Part shown: positions 43,364 to 51,019 of the stretch, one piece after another
Position numbering within the stretch: position 1 is the stretch's first letter
Layout: every line of letters starts with the position of its first letter
Assembly: GCA_028293625.1 (NCBI GenBank)
Contig: JAQGOL010000035.1
Span: 372,001-436,000, forward strand
Length of the DNA stretch: 64,000 nt
Source of the DNA: Chthoniobacteraceae bacterium
Lineage (GTDB): Bacteria > Verrucomicrobiota > Verrucomicrobiia > Chthoniobacterales > Chthoniobacteraceae
Reading direction: 5' to 3'
The notes under the pieces: model-generated
The model's input: only the letters and a program-made list of their open reading frames with translations
Database searches by the model: none
What the model was told of the DNA's origin: nothing
Made by a program: the position numbers and the translations under genes

Positions 43364-44116
43364 ATGAAACTTGTTTCCTGGAACGTCAATGGCCTGCGCG
43401 CGGTGCTTAAGAAAGGGTTCCTCGATTTTGTTGAGGCTGAGCAACCCGACATCCTTTGCCTCCAGGAACACAGAGCCGCGCCCGACCTTGTGCCGCCGCA
43501 ATGGGCGGCCCATTACTCCACTTTCTGGAACGTGGCGGAAAAGAAGGGTTACTCCGGCACGGTCATTTTCACCAAACCAAAGCCGCTCTCGGTCACCTAC
43601 GGCATCGACATTGCCGAGCACGATAAGGAGGGGCGCGTCATCACGGCCGAGTATCCCGAGTTTTTTGTGGTGAACGCTTACGTGCCAAATTCCCAGCGCG
43701 AACTGACCCGGTTGGAATACCGGCAGAAATGGGACTGCGATTTTCTGGCTTATCTCAAGAGGCTGGAAGAAAAAAAGCCGGTGATCTTTTGCGGCGATCT
43801 CAACGTGGCGCACGGAGAACTCGATCTGGCGCGGCCGAGGCAAAACGCCGGAACCTGCGGCTTTACCCCGCAGGAACGCGCCGGATTTGACGCGCTGGTT
43901 GCCGCCGGATTTGTCGACACATTCCGGGAGTTTGAAAAATGCGGCGGGCATTATACCTGGTGGAGCGTCATGGCCGGGGCGCGCGGAAAGAACATTGGAT
44001 GGCGCATCGATTACTTCCTGGTCTCGGATCTTTTAAAATCGCGGCTCAAGTCGGCATTCATTCGCAAGGAAGTGCTCGGATCGGATCATTGCCCGGTGGG
44101 GATTGAGCTTTTATAG
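43364..44116 (+). CDS. xthA: Exodeoxyribonuclease III (AP endonuclease)
   Basis: 250 residues from the ATG at 43364, where MKLVSWNVNGLRAVLKK matches normal family starts. A TTG at 43325 is in frame, nine bases after a strong AAGGAGG at 43309-43315, so a 13-residue N-terminal extension is possible. Catalytic motifs: DILCLQEH (metal Glu), YVPNSQ, FCGDLNVAH (Asp/Asn), IGWRIDYFLVS and LGSDHCPVGI (Asp-His). It cuts DNA 5' to abasic sites and removes 3' blocks in base-excision repair. It follows the 24-bp inverted repeat closely. Confidence 0.93.
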   Translation: MKLVSWNVNGLRAVLKKGFLDFVEAEQPDILCLQEHRAAPDLVPPQWAAHYSTFWNVAEKKGYSGTVIFTKPKPLSVTYGIDIAEHDKEGRVITAEYPEFFVVNAYVPNSQRELTRLEYRQKWDCDFLAYLKRLEEKKPVIFCGDLNVAHGELDLARPRQNAGTCGFTPQERAGFDALVAAGFVDTFREFEKCGGHYTWWSVMAGARGKNIGWRIDYFLVSDLLKSRLKSAFIRKEVLGSDHCPVGIELL

Positions 44117-44327
44117 GACTGGCGGCTTTGCTGGGCGGGCAGAAGTTTTAATTCCTCGCTACGGATTCGCTTGGAGAAGGGTTGATCGAGCAGGATGTTC
44201 CCATGTTCGCCCCGGAACGTCCTCCGGAGTGGAGCCTTGAAATTGCGGACTCCAAACCATAAATCATCAAATTCCGCTGGCGGGTTCGTCCGCGGTGTTT
44301 AAAGAAACCTCCAATCAACCCACCCGA

Positions 44328-44756
44328 ATGAAATTTAAAACTCTCCTCACTCTTGCCGCCACGCTCGCGCTTGGCTTCAACGTTGCCACGGCCGCCGATG
44401 ACGACACGCCCCTTGGCACTGAGATGAAGGCCATGAACAAGAGCCTGCGCACACTCAAAAAGCAGCTCGCCGATGCTTCCAAAAAAGATGAGAACGTCGC
44501 GCTCGTTGAAAAAATGAAGAAGGATCTTGCGGCTTCCAAGAAGCATGAGCCCGCCAAGACCAAGGATATTCCTGCCGCTGACAAAGCCGCTTACCTGGCC
44601 AAATACCAGGAGCAGATGGACGCTCTCGGCAAATCCTACGATGAACTCGAAGTCGCCGTGAAAGCCGACAAGGTTGACGACGCAAAAAAAGTCCTCGAGA
44701 AGCTCTCCGATCAAAAGGAAAAAGGCCACAAAGACTTCAATCCTGACGACAAGTAA
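44328..44756 (+). CDS. Cytochrome b562-like periplasmic four-helix protein
   Basis: 142 residues from the ATG at 44328 (an earlier in-frame start at 44295 would precede the signal). Residues 1-23 are a signal peptide cut after VATA. The mature part is all helix and Lys-rich. TEMKAMNKSLRTLKKQL at the start and KGHKDFNP at the end place a Met and a His like the axial haem ligands of cytochrome b562 (Met7, His102). Internal AKYQEQMDALGKSYDELEVAV fits helix 3. Length (~119 mature residues) is close to the ~106-residue family. Haem binding is plausible but not shown, and the protein might be a non-haem b562-like (CpxP-like) helical bundle. Confidence 0.6.
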   Translation: MKFKTLLTLAATLALGFNVATAADDDTPLGTEMKAMNKSLRTLKKQLADASKKDENVALVEKMKKDLAASKKHEPAKTKDIPAADKAAYLAKYQEQMDALGKSYDELEVAVKADKVDDAKKVLEKLSDQKEKGHKDFNPDDK

Positions 44757-44785
44757 GACTGTGGCGCTTTTGCGTTAAAGAATAT

Positions 44786-44814
44786 GGCGCAGTCCTGGGT
44801 TTCAGGGCTGCGCC
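44786..44814 (+). terminator. Hairpin after the cytochrome b562-like gene
   Basis: GGCGCAGTCCTG (44786-44797) pairs with CAGGGCTGCGCC (44803-44814), a 12-bp stem with one G-U pair and a 5-base loop. A strong U-run does not follow, so it could be a weak terminator or a 3' stabilising hairpin between this gene and the next one. Confidence 0.55.
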
Positions 44815-44863
44815 TCCTGGTTCACCTCTGCTCTTTCGTGCTCAGGCACGGTTGAGAATCAAT

Positions 44864-45145
44864 ATGGCTCCAATGACACGACAGGAAGTCCTTGATCTTT
44901 ACTTCATGGACGCGCGCTCGAAGCTTATCGACCTCGCGGCGTTCCTCGATCGAATCGAGCGTGCCACTGGGGAGGCCGACTTCCGATTTGAAGCATTCAA
45001 GCGCGCGCTCGATTTGTTGTCGGCGGAGAACGCAAGCAAAGCCAGGGGAGTGCTCATGTCGTTGAGCGACCCGACCATCGAACCGATCGCTAAAGCCCCG
45101 GGGAAAGGCGCTTGCGGCGCATGGCCCGGCGCATCCGTTCACTGA
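44864..45145 (+). CDS. Small hypothetical protein upstream of TatD-like gene
   Basis: 93 residues from the ATG at 44864 (a TTG at 44852 is also in frame). Mostly helical and acidic; [27 protein letters not shown] is the clearest segment, and the end is Gly/Ala/Pro-rich. No signal, no membrane helix and no known motif. It ends ten bases before the TatD-like gene on the same strand, so they likely form one operon. The D-L-Y-F-M-D-A-R-x-x-L-I-D phrase looks like a conserved family core, but I cannot name the family. Confidence 0.62.
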   Translation: MAPMTRQEVLDLYFMDARSKLIDLAAFLDRIERATGEADFRFEAFKRALDLLSAENASKARGVLMSLSDPTIEPIAKAPGKGACGAWPGASVH

Positions 45146-45155
45146 ATTTATTCCA

Positions 45156-45959
45156 ATGCGCTATATTGAGCCGCACGGTCACATGGTCAGCCGCACCACC
45201 GATGACTACGAAAAAATGGTCCTCGCGGGCTGCGCGGCGGTCTGTGAACCGGCATTCTGGGCCGGATTTGATCGCAGCGGCGTGGAAGGTTTTTACGATT
45301 ATTTCTGCCAGCTGACCGATTATGAGCCGAAGCGGGCGGCGCGGTTTGGCCTGCCGCATTATTGCTGGCTTTGCATCAACCCGAAAGAGAGCGAGGACGT
45401 GCTCCTGGCGGCGGGGGTGCTCGAGATCATCCCGCAGTTTATGGACCGGCCCAATGTGCTCGGCATCGGCGAGATCGGACTCAATAAAAACACACGCAAC
45501 GAGATTCAGATCCTGGAGCGGCACATCGACCTGGCTGCTCGGCACGATCAGCTGATCCTGGTGCATACCCCGCATCTCGAGGACAAATTTAAAGGGACCC
45601 GGCTTATCCTTGACGCACTCCAGGCTGACAAGCGGATCAATCCGGGCCGGGTCATCATTGATCATTGTGAGGAGCACACGATCGAGATGGTGCTCGATGC
45701 GGGTTTTTGGGCTGGTATCACGCTTTACCCGGAATCCAAGACAACGCCTGCGCGCGCGGTCGACATGTATGAACTCTACGGCCAGCAAAACATCTGGCTG
45801 AACAGCGCGTGTGATTGGGGAAAAAGCGATCCGTTGGCTGTCCCGAAAACCGCGTTGGAAATGCGCAGGCGCGGCCATTCCACGGAGACAATCGATAAAC
45901 TGATCTTCCAGAACCCGGCGCGGTTCATGTCTCAAAACCCGCGGTTCCAGCTGAAGTAG
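45156..45959 (+). CDS. TatD-like metal-dependent hydrolase
   Basis: 267 residues of the amidohydrolase TIM-barrel fold. [11 protein letters not shown] carries the first His pair, [10 protein letters not shown] the metal Glu, [10 protein letters not shown] and [12 protein letters not shown] further His ligands, and [10 protein letters not shown] the last Asp. The core matches TatD-family hydrolases, but [14 protein letters not shown] and the C-terminal part show it belongs to a divergent branch seen in several phyla (including the EboB-like group), not the DNase subfamily. Substrate unknown. The 93-residue gene upstream is the only obvious partner. Confidence 0.82.
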   Translation: MRYIEPHGHMVSRTTDDYEKMVLAGCAAVCEPAFWAGFDRSGVEGFYDYFCQLTDYEPKRAARFGLPHYCWLCINPKESEDVLLAAGVLEIIPQFMDRPNVLGIGEIGLNKNTRNEIQILERHIDLAARHDQLILVHTPHLEDKFKGTRLILDALQADKRINPGRVIIDHCEEHTIEMVLDAGFWAGITLYPESKTTPARAVDMYELYGQQNIWLNSACDWGKSDPLAVPKTALEMRRRGHSTETIDKLIFQNPARFMSQNPRFQLK

Positions 45960-45991
45960 CCGGGCTGACAAATCCAGGCCAGGGCCTTGGG

Positions 45992-48433
45992 TTATCTAAG
46001 CCAGACTTCGACACGGCGGTTTTTGTCCCGGCCCGATTGGGTTTCATTACTGGCCACCGCCGAAGTGGCGCCAAAGCCCGCCACCAAGGCCGGATGAATA
46101 CCTCGCGCAATCAAATGATGCGCTATTCCCTGGGCGCGCCCTTTTGATACTTTGAGGTTGGCCGGACCTGCTCCGTTTCCATCGGTAAATCCGAGTAAAA
46201 GCAATTGCCGGCCATAATAACGCGGCTCGCTCATCATTTGGACAATCCGGTCAAGATCGCGGACTGCTTTGGTATCCAGATCGACGCTGCCTGCGCGAAA
46301 ACGAAAGTTAAGACTTAGCCGATCCGCATTCCTGACAGCGGCCTTATAGTCGGCCGGAGCCGCCGCCGCGACGAGCGGCCTCTGTAAATCGATCGTCTGC
46401 TTTACGAACCCGATCCGTTGCACCATTTCCTGTCCTTCTTCACTGAGGGCAAATTCGACAAACTTCGCCACCCACGCCGATTGCGGCACCGCTGGCGTAT
46501 AAAGAAAAAGACGCCGCGACAGAACGTAATCTTCGGTGGCGACAGTGAATCGGGTGGCGAGAAAAGGAGGCGATCCCGCTTCGGAAACGGCCAGCACTTT
46601 TGTCGTGCCAACCGAGGCAAGTCCGGTAAAGCCAATGCCGCAGGGGTCCGCGGCGACTGCCTTGGACAATGCCGCGCTATCTTCAAAGGACTTCGCGGCC
46701 GGGATCATACGGAGACCTCCCAGAACGAGTGACTTGAAAGTATCGAAGGTGCCCGAGTTGCCGTCACGCGCATAGATCTGGATATGGCCGGGAGAGCCGC
46801 CGACCTGAGCCCAGTCGACGGTGCGCCCTGTGAAAATATCGGCGATCTGTTCCTTTGATAGTGCAGTAAGCGGATTGTCGCGGTGCACGAGGATGGCAAT
46901 ACCATCAAGACCAAGGACGTGTTCGCATTCAGGCGAGTTCATGTCGCCCAGGCCCGCCATGGCACATGCGCGGGCTTCCTCGGCTTTAATCGGGCGCGAT
47001 GACATCCCAATTTCACAACTCTGGCTCGTCAGCCCTTCAAACGCCGTGGTTGACCCGTGTGCGGCAATTTCAATGCGGCCGCGGCCGGTATCGGGAAACG
47101 TGGCCTGAACGACCATCTCTTCGGCATTGATGGAAGGAATCCACTTAATGTCTGTGACTCCTTCCTTTTGCAAAAACTTTTCCATCAACGCCGGAAGCAG
47201 TTTTCCTCCGATTGTGTTGGAGCCATGAACGCGCAGTACAACATTGGCAATTTCCAATGGCGCAGCGCTCTGAGAAGAATCCGGCGTCAGATTCTGCTTC
47301 GACACTCCAGCGGGTTCAGCATTCTCCACGGCCACGACTTTTGGTGTTTCCTTTTCCAAATGAGGCACTGACGCAAGTTCCGGCACCGGGGTTGGAGCGA
47401 AATTTTTCGAGACTTGCTGAGTATCGGAAAGGGTGGGGCGAACTTTCGCGGTCCGGCCATGAAGAAAAGCTGCGGCGGCAATCAATGTGAGCACGCCGAA
47501 GCCGGCTATGACTGCCATTTTAATACCGGGCATTTGTTTCCTGAACAACGGGATCCGCCGAGCTGGAGTGCTTACATTGATTTTGGATTCCGGCATCAGG
47601 GCGGTTTGAAGTGCGCCAAGAGCCTGCATCGCATTCTGGTAGCGATCCGCCGGGTCCCGATTAATCAACTTCATAACCCAATCGCAGACCGTTTCCGGAA
47701 GATCAGGCCGATAGCACGAAAGCGGAATTACTTCATGTTCCAAGTGTGCGGTGATGATCCTTGAAACCTGATTCGCTTCGAAGGGATAGATCCCGGCGAG
47801 TGCGTAGTAAAAAACGCAGCCCAGGGAGTATAGATCACTTCGGTTATCGACCAGATCCGAGGTGAGCTGCTCCGGGGAGATGCAATGAATGGAACCGGTA
47901 ACCGTTCCATCCGTATTGAAGTCCAGATGCGACGGGCGCGTATGAAACTTCGCAATTCCGAAATCCAAAATTTTAACCTGTAACGCGCCGCTTGGCAGCA
48001 TCGAGATCATAAGGTTGGACGGTTTAATATCGCGATGCACAAGTCCCGCATGGTGAGCCGCGAGAAGTCCTTCCAGCGATTGGCTCGCCACTTTCGCGAA
48101 TTCATCGCCAGTCAATACGCCTTTTGGAACGCGCGCTTCGATCGTATCTCCCTGCACGTATTCCATGACGACATATGGCGTGTCGCCATCCAGGCCGATG
48201 TCGTAGACCGCCACAATATTCGAGTGCCGGATGGCGGCGAGGTGCATCGCCTCTTTCCAAGTGCTCTGGATAAGGTCCTCGTGAATGCCGGTGGCCTTCA
48301 ACTTTTTGATTGCCACCGTTCTTTCTAGTTGAGAGTCCCAGGCCGTAAAGACTTCGCCAGCGCCCCCGTGGCCAAGGGCCGAATGGAGCTGGTAGCGTTT
48401 TTCTAACTTCGATAAGGGTGGCGCGGCTTGCAT
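45992..48433 (-). CDS. Ser/Thr kinase - membrane helix - PstS-like binding domain - OmpA domain fusion
   Basis: 813 residues. Kinase (~14-275): ALGHGGAGEVF (P-loop), Lys43 in VAIKK, HRDIKPSN (133-140, Asp135), DFG (157-159) and SPE (186-188). All key residues are present, so it should be active. A single helix (305-325) with Arg/Lys before it keeps the kinase cytosolic. A PstS-like periplasmic binding domain follows (~398-685): GSNTIGGKLL, HGSTTAFEGL, GMSSRPI and RDGNSGTFDTF, the phosphate-contact motifs. The OmpA domain (706-813) has GFTDGNG (Asp751) and SKGRAQ (Arg766), the residues that bind diaminopimelate, and ends with the NRRVEVW motif. The logic is a peptidoglycan-anchored receptor that signals ligand occupancy to a cytosolic kinase. 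A good SD (GGAG) precedes the ATG. Confidence 0.9.
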   Translation of the reverse strand: MQAAPPLSKLEKRYQLHSALGHGGAGEVFTAWDSQLERTVAIKKLKATGIHEDLIQSTWKEAMHLAAIRHSNIVAVYDIGLDGDTPYVVMEYVQGDTIEARVPKGVLTGDEFAKVASQSLEGLLAAHHAGLVHRDIKPSNLMISMLPSGALQVKILDFGIAKFHTRPSHLDFNTDGTVTGSIHCISPEQLTSDLVDNRSDLYSLGCVFYYALAGIYPFEANQVSRIITAHLEHEVIPLSCYRPDLPETVCDWVMKLINRDPADRYQNAMQALGALQTALMPESKINVSTPARRIPLFRKQMPGIKMAVIAGFGVLTLIAAAAFLHGRTAKVRPTLSDTQQVSKNFAPTPVPELASVPHLEKETPKVVAVENAEPAGVSKQNLTPDSSQSAAPLEIANVVLRVHGSNTIGGKLLPALMEKFLQKEGVTDIKWIPSINAEEMVVQATFPDTGRGRIEIAAHGSTTAFEGLTSQSCEIGMSSRPIKAEEARACAMAGLGDMNSPECEHVLGLDGIAILVHRDNPLTALSKEQIADIFTGRTVDWAQVGGSPGHIQIYARDGNSGTFDTFKSLVLGGLRMIPAAKSFEDSAALSKAVAADPCGIGFTGLASVGTTKVLAVSEAGSPPFLATRFTVATEDYVLSRRLFLYTPAVPQSAWVAKFVEFALSEEGQEMVQRIGFVKQTIDLQRPLVAAAAPADYKAAVRNADRLSLNFRFRAGSVDLDTKAVRDLDRIVQMMSEPRYYGRQLLLLGFTDGNGAGPANLKVSKGRAQGIAHHLIARGIHPALVAGFGATSAVASNETQSGRDKNRRVEVWLR

Positions 48434-48631
48434 CCGGTTACTCCATCATGCCGGCAGCATGAACCGATTACGGTCGCGTTACTTCTTGGTGACGGAATTT
48501 CCCGGAAATGATGCCAGATGAACTTGTGTGAGCTCGAAGCGCCTGTGTCGTCCTGACGCGGCGCCGGAGAACTTGTCATCCCTTCTCCTTTCCATTTACC
48601 TGCTGTGCTGCAGTTATAAATCCGGGCAGCG

Positions 48632-49018
48632 ATGAAACAAACACTCTCGATTACTATATGGCGTGAAAGCGTCTGCGCGGGCGACGACTGCGACGCTCCA
48701 CACGAACTTTGCCTCTTGCTGCCGCATGACATCTCGCTTGGTGATGTTGCCGAGCGGATACTCGGCGCGCGTTACCTGGCCTCCATCACAGGCGGCAAGG
48801 CGACATGGATTCTGGATGCTCAGCGTCCGCTCGCGGTCTTCGCACAGCAGTGGACCCAACCCCGCTTTTTGGTTTCCCCCGACACACCGCTTGCCTCGCT
48901 TTTCGATCACGCGGCAAAACCCCATCTGCAGTTTCGATATTGGTGCCAGGCCGATCCCGAGCGCGTATTTCACTCCCTTGAGCACGGGGAGGCTTTGCCG
49001 GAGCGCTATAGCCGGTAG
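48632..49018 (+). CDS. Hypothetical protein
   Basis: 128 residues, divergent from the receptor kinase across a 198-base spacer. Mixed strands and helices (SITIWRESVCAGDDCDAPH, then ATWILDAQRPLAVFAQQW). Two Cys near the N-terminus (CAGDDC) and a C in the C-terminal half could bind a metal or form a disulfide, but no family is recognised. Frame is open from an ATG with modest base signal before it. Its position next to a sensor kinase and before the other unknown gene suggests a small accessory protein. Confidence 0.6.
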   Translation: MKQTLSITIWRESVCAGDDCDAPHELCLLLPHDISLGDVAERILGARYLASITGGKATWILDAQRPLAVFAQQWTQPRFLVSPDTPLASLFDHAAKPHLQFRYWCQADPERVFHSLEHGEALPERYSR

Positions 49019-49045
49019 CTCAGCGCCGAAAGCCCAACTCGTAGC

Positions 49046-49537
49046 ATGACGATAACCTGTATTCCCAAGTCTCTTTGTTCATGGGATTTTCAGGTTTCTG
49101 GTATATCGACCGGTCTGGCGACACTTACCTTTGACTTCTTCAGCGAGCAAGGGAGTGTTTTTATCGGCGGTACCGAGTATTCCGTCCGAAAACATGGATT
49201 ATTTAGCGGGCACTGGTCGCTGGAGCGCGGCGGCGAGATATTCGTAGACGCTAAAAAGCCAAGCGCCATGTTTCGTTCTTTCGAGCTGCGGGCCGGCGAT
49301 ATCCAGCTCACTCTTAAGGCGCATTCTGCTTTCACGCGCAGTTACGACATCGTGACCGATGGCGCAGTAGCCGGAACTATAAAGCCGGCCCATGCATTTA
49401 CACGCCGGGCGTTCATTGAGTGTAATGAGCCGGTCCCCGAGATTGCCCAGCTTTTTGCATTCTGGCTGGTCGTTCTCACTTGGCGGCAGGCGGCAAGGAA
49501 CAACAACGCCTCCCCCGGCATGAACGCGTCTGTCTGA
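49046..49537 (+). CDS. Hypothetical protein with possible tubby-like barrel
   Basis: 163 residues with alternating strands: ATLTFDFFSEQGSVFIGGTEYSVRKHG, then SFELRAGDIQLTLKAHSAFTRSYDIV and GTIKPAHAFTRRAFIEC. They end in one hydrophobic helix (IAQLFAFWLVVLTWRQ). This strand pattern with a final buried helix resembles the tubby/LURP-one-type 12-stranded barrel closed by a central helix; this is a fold guess at low confidence. It follows the 128-residue gene at 28 bases. No catalytic site is visible. Confidence 0.58.
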   Translation: MTITCIPKSLCSWDFQVSGISTGLATLTFDFFSEQGSVFIGGTEYSVRKHGLFSGHWSLERGGEIFVDAKKPSAMFRSFELRAGDIQLTLKAHSAFTRSYDIVTDGAVAGTIKPAHAFTRRAFIECNEPVPEIAQLFAFWLVVLTWRQAARNNNASPGMNASV

Positions 49538-49619
49538 TAGGGGCTGCCAGCGTCTGCATCAAACAGCTGTTTTGGCGGTTCATGGAAAACCATGGCTAGT
49601 TCGGTCACGTATACTGCTC

Positions 49620-50222
49620 ATGGAACTTAATCTTGAAGGTGAACATGCCGATCGGGCATACGCGGTCCTCGCTTCTTTGGTGATCCCGCGTCCCATCGCA
49701 TGGGTGACAACCCTCAACGCGGAAGGGGTGGTCAATGCCGCGCCATTCAGCTTCTTTAATGTGCTCGGAGCAAACCCTCCCATCGTGGGCTTTTGTCCGG
49801 GCGACCGTGAGAATGGAGATCCGAAGGATACGGCCCGGAATATCAGATTAAACCATCAGTTCGTGGTAAACCTTGTCGATGAAGGCGTTGCGGAGGCAAT
49901 GAACAAGACGGCGGCTTCATTGCCGTATGGGACTGACGAATTAATGGCAGCCGGCCTGAGCACGCTGCCGTCATCCGTTGTCACTCCACCCAGGATCGCT
50001 GAGTCACCGGCGAGCCTGGAGTGTCTTGAATGGGGAACCGTGCAAATTGGCGGCAATCGGCTGATTATCGGGTTGGTGAAACGAGTGCATATCCGTGAAG
50101 AACTCTTCGATCCGAAGACATTGAGAGTTCGGAGTGAAGCTTTTCACGTGATTGGCCGGATGGCATCACCAAACTGGTACTGCAATACGCGGGACCGATT
50201 TGAGATGGTGCGCCCGCATTGA
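49620..50222 (+). CDS. Flavin reductase family protein (FMN-binding split barrel)
   Basis: 200 residues from the ATG at 49620. IPRPIAWVTTLNAEGVVNAAPFSFFNVLG and CPGDRENGDPKDTARNIRLNHQFVVNLVDE are the FMN-binding phrases of DIM6/NTAB-type flavoproteins, and ECLEWGTVQIGGNRLIIG completes the barrel. They reduce free flavin or serve as flavin-dependent reductases of unknown substrate. The nearest neighbours are unknown proteins and the start of the GTPase module, separated by about 170 bases, in which nothing recognisable is seen. Confidence 0.88.
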   Translation: MELNLEGEHADRAYAVLASLVIPRPIAWVTTLNAEGVVNAAPFSFFNVLGANPPIVGFCPGDRENGDPKDTARNIRLNHQFVVNLVDEGVAEAMNKTAASLPYGTDELMAAGLSTLPSSVVTPPRIAESPASLECLEWGTVQIGGNRLIIGLVKRVHIREELFDPKTLRVRSEAFHVIGRMASPNWYCNTRDRFEMVRPH

Positions 50223-50393
50223 AACTGCCGGTTCGTGGCTAACTCGGAAGCTAATGGTTCGTGTCCACATTATCGGCACAACTTCACTTGCAATGCATCG
50301 CGGCTAAACAGCGAAGCCGCACCTTTTACTATCGACGCACGCGCTGCTTCTTGCGCATCCTTTCTACTACCCACAGCAGGGAGATTAATAAAA

Positions 50394-50996
50394 ATGAGCT
50401 CCGAAGAAAATCAGCAGCCACCGCAACCCGATCAAGCGCCGCAACCTGATCAGGGGGCCGGCCGGAATGGCGGGATTGATGAAAGCGGCAATGTCGATCG
50501 CATTCGGAATATCCTTTTTGGATCGCAGATGCGCGATTACGACGGACGCTTTCAACGGCTGGAGGAGAAGCTGGTGCGGGATGCGGCCGAGCTTCGCGTC
50601 GATTTACAGAAACGGATTGAGGGGCTCGAGGAATTTATTAAAAGCGAAGTGGAATCGCTGGCCAACCGTCTCAAGAGCGAGCAGGCCGAACGCTCGCATG
50701 CGTTGGAGAGAGTTGGCCGGGATCTGACTGATACCGCCAAAGGACTGGAATTGAAAATCAGCCGAGTCGACGAGCAGGGGTCCAAGGATACGCGGGAATT
50801 GCGTCAGCAACTGCGCGACCAGCTCAAGGCAATCAGTGCGGAAATCAAGGATCGCCATGACCAGATCAAGGCCGGACTCGATCATGAGGCACAGCAGATC
50901 CGCGGCGCGATGACCGGGCGCGAGTCGCTGGCCGAGATGCTCAGTGAAGTGGCGCTTCGGCTCAAAGGCGAGTTCCGCGTGCCGGGCGCCTCTTAA
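50394..50996 (+). CDS. Coiled-coil protein of the small-GTPase module
   Basis: 200 residues from ATG 50394 with GGGAG upstream. A Pro/Gln-rich disordered head (1-30) is followed by VDRIRNILFGSQMRDYDGRFQRLEEKL and then a long heptad coiled coil to about residue 185, rich in Glu/Arg/Lys. No membrane helix. The R-N-I-L-F-G-S-Q-M-R-D-Y segment looks like a conserved docking motif. It is first in a tight five-gene run (spacings +23, -4, +4, -4). It may be a scaffold that links the GTPase or its membrane partner to other parts; the function is inferred from context. Confidence 0.72.
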   Translation: MSSEENQQPPQPDQAPQPDQGAGRNGGIDESGNVDRIRNILFGSQMRDYDGRFQRLEEKLVRDAAELRVDLQKRIEGLEEFIKSEVESLANRLKSEQAERSHALERVGRDLTDTAKGLELKISRVDEQGSKDTRELRQQLRDQLKAISAEIKDRHDQIKAGLDHEAQQIRGAMTGRESLAEMLSEVALRLKGEFRVPGAS

Positions 50997-51019
50997 AGCA
51001 GTGATCGCCTGCTAATCCG

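Noticed and set aside
49008-49050. tRNA-like phrase GCCGGTAGCTCAG
   Set aside because: It coincides with the end of a coding frame, and no anticodon stem, T-arm or 3' acceptor complement follows.
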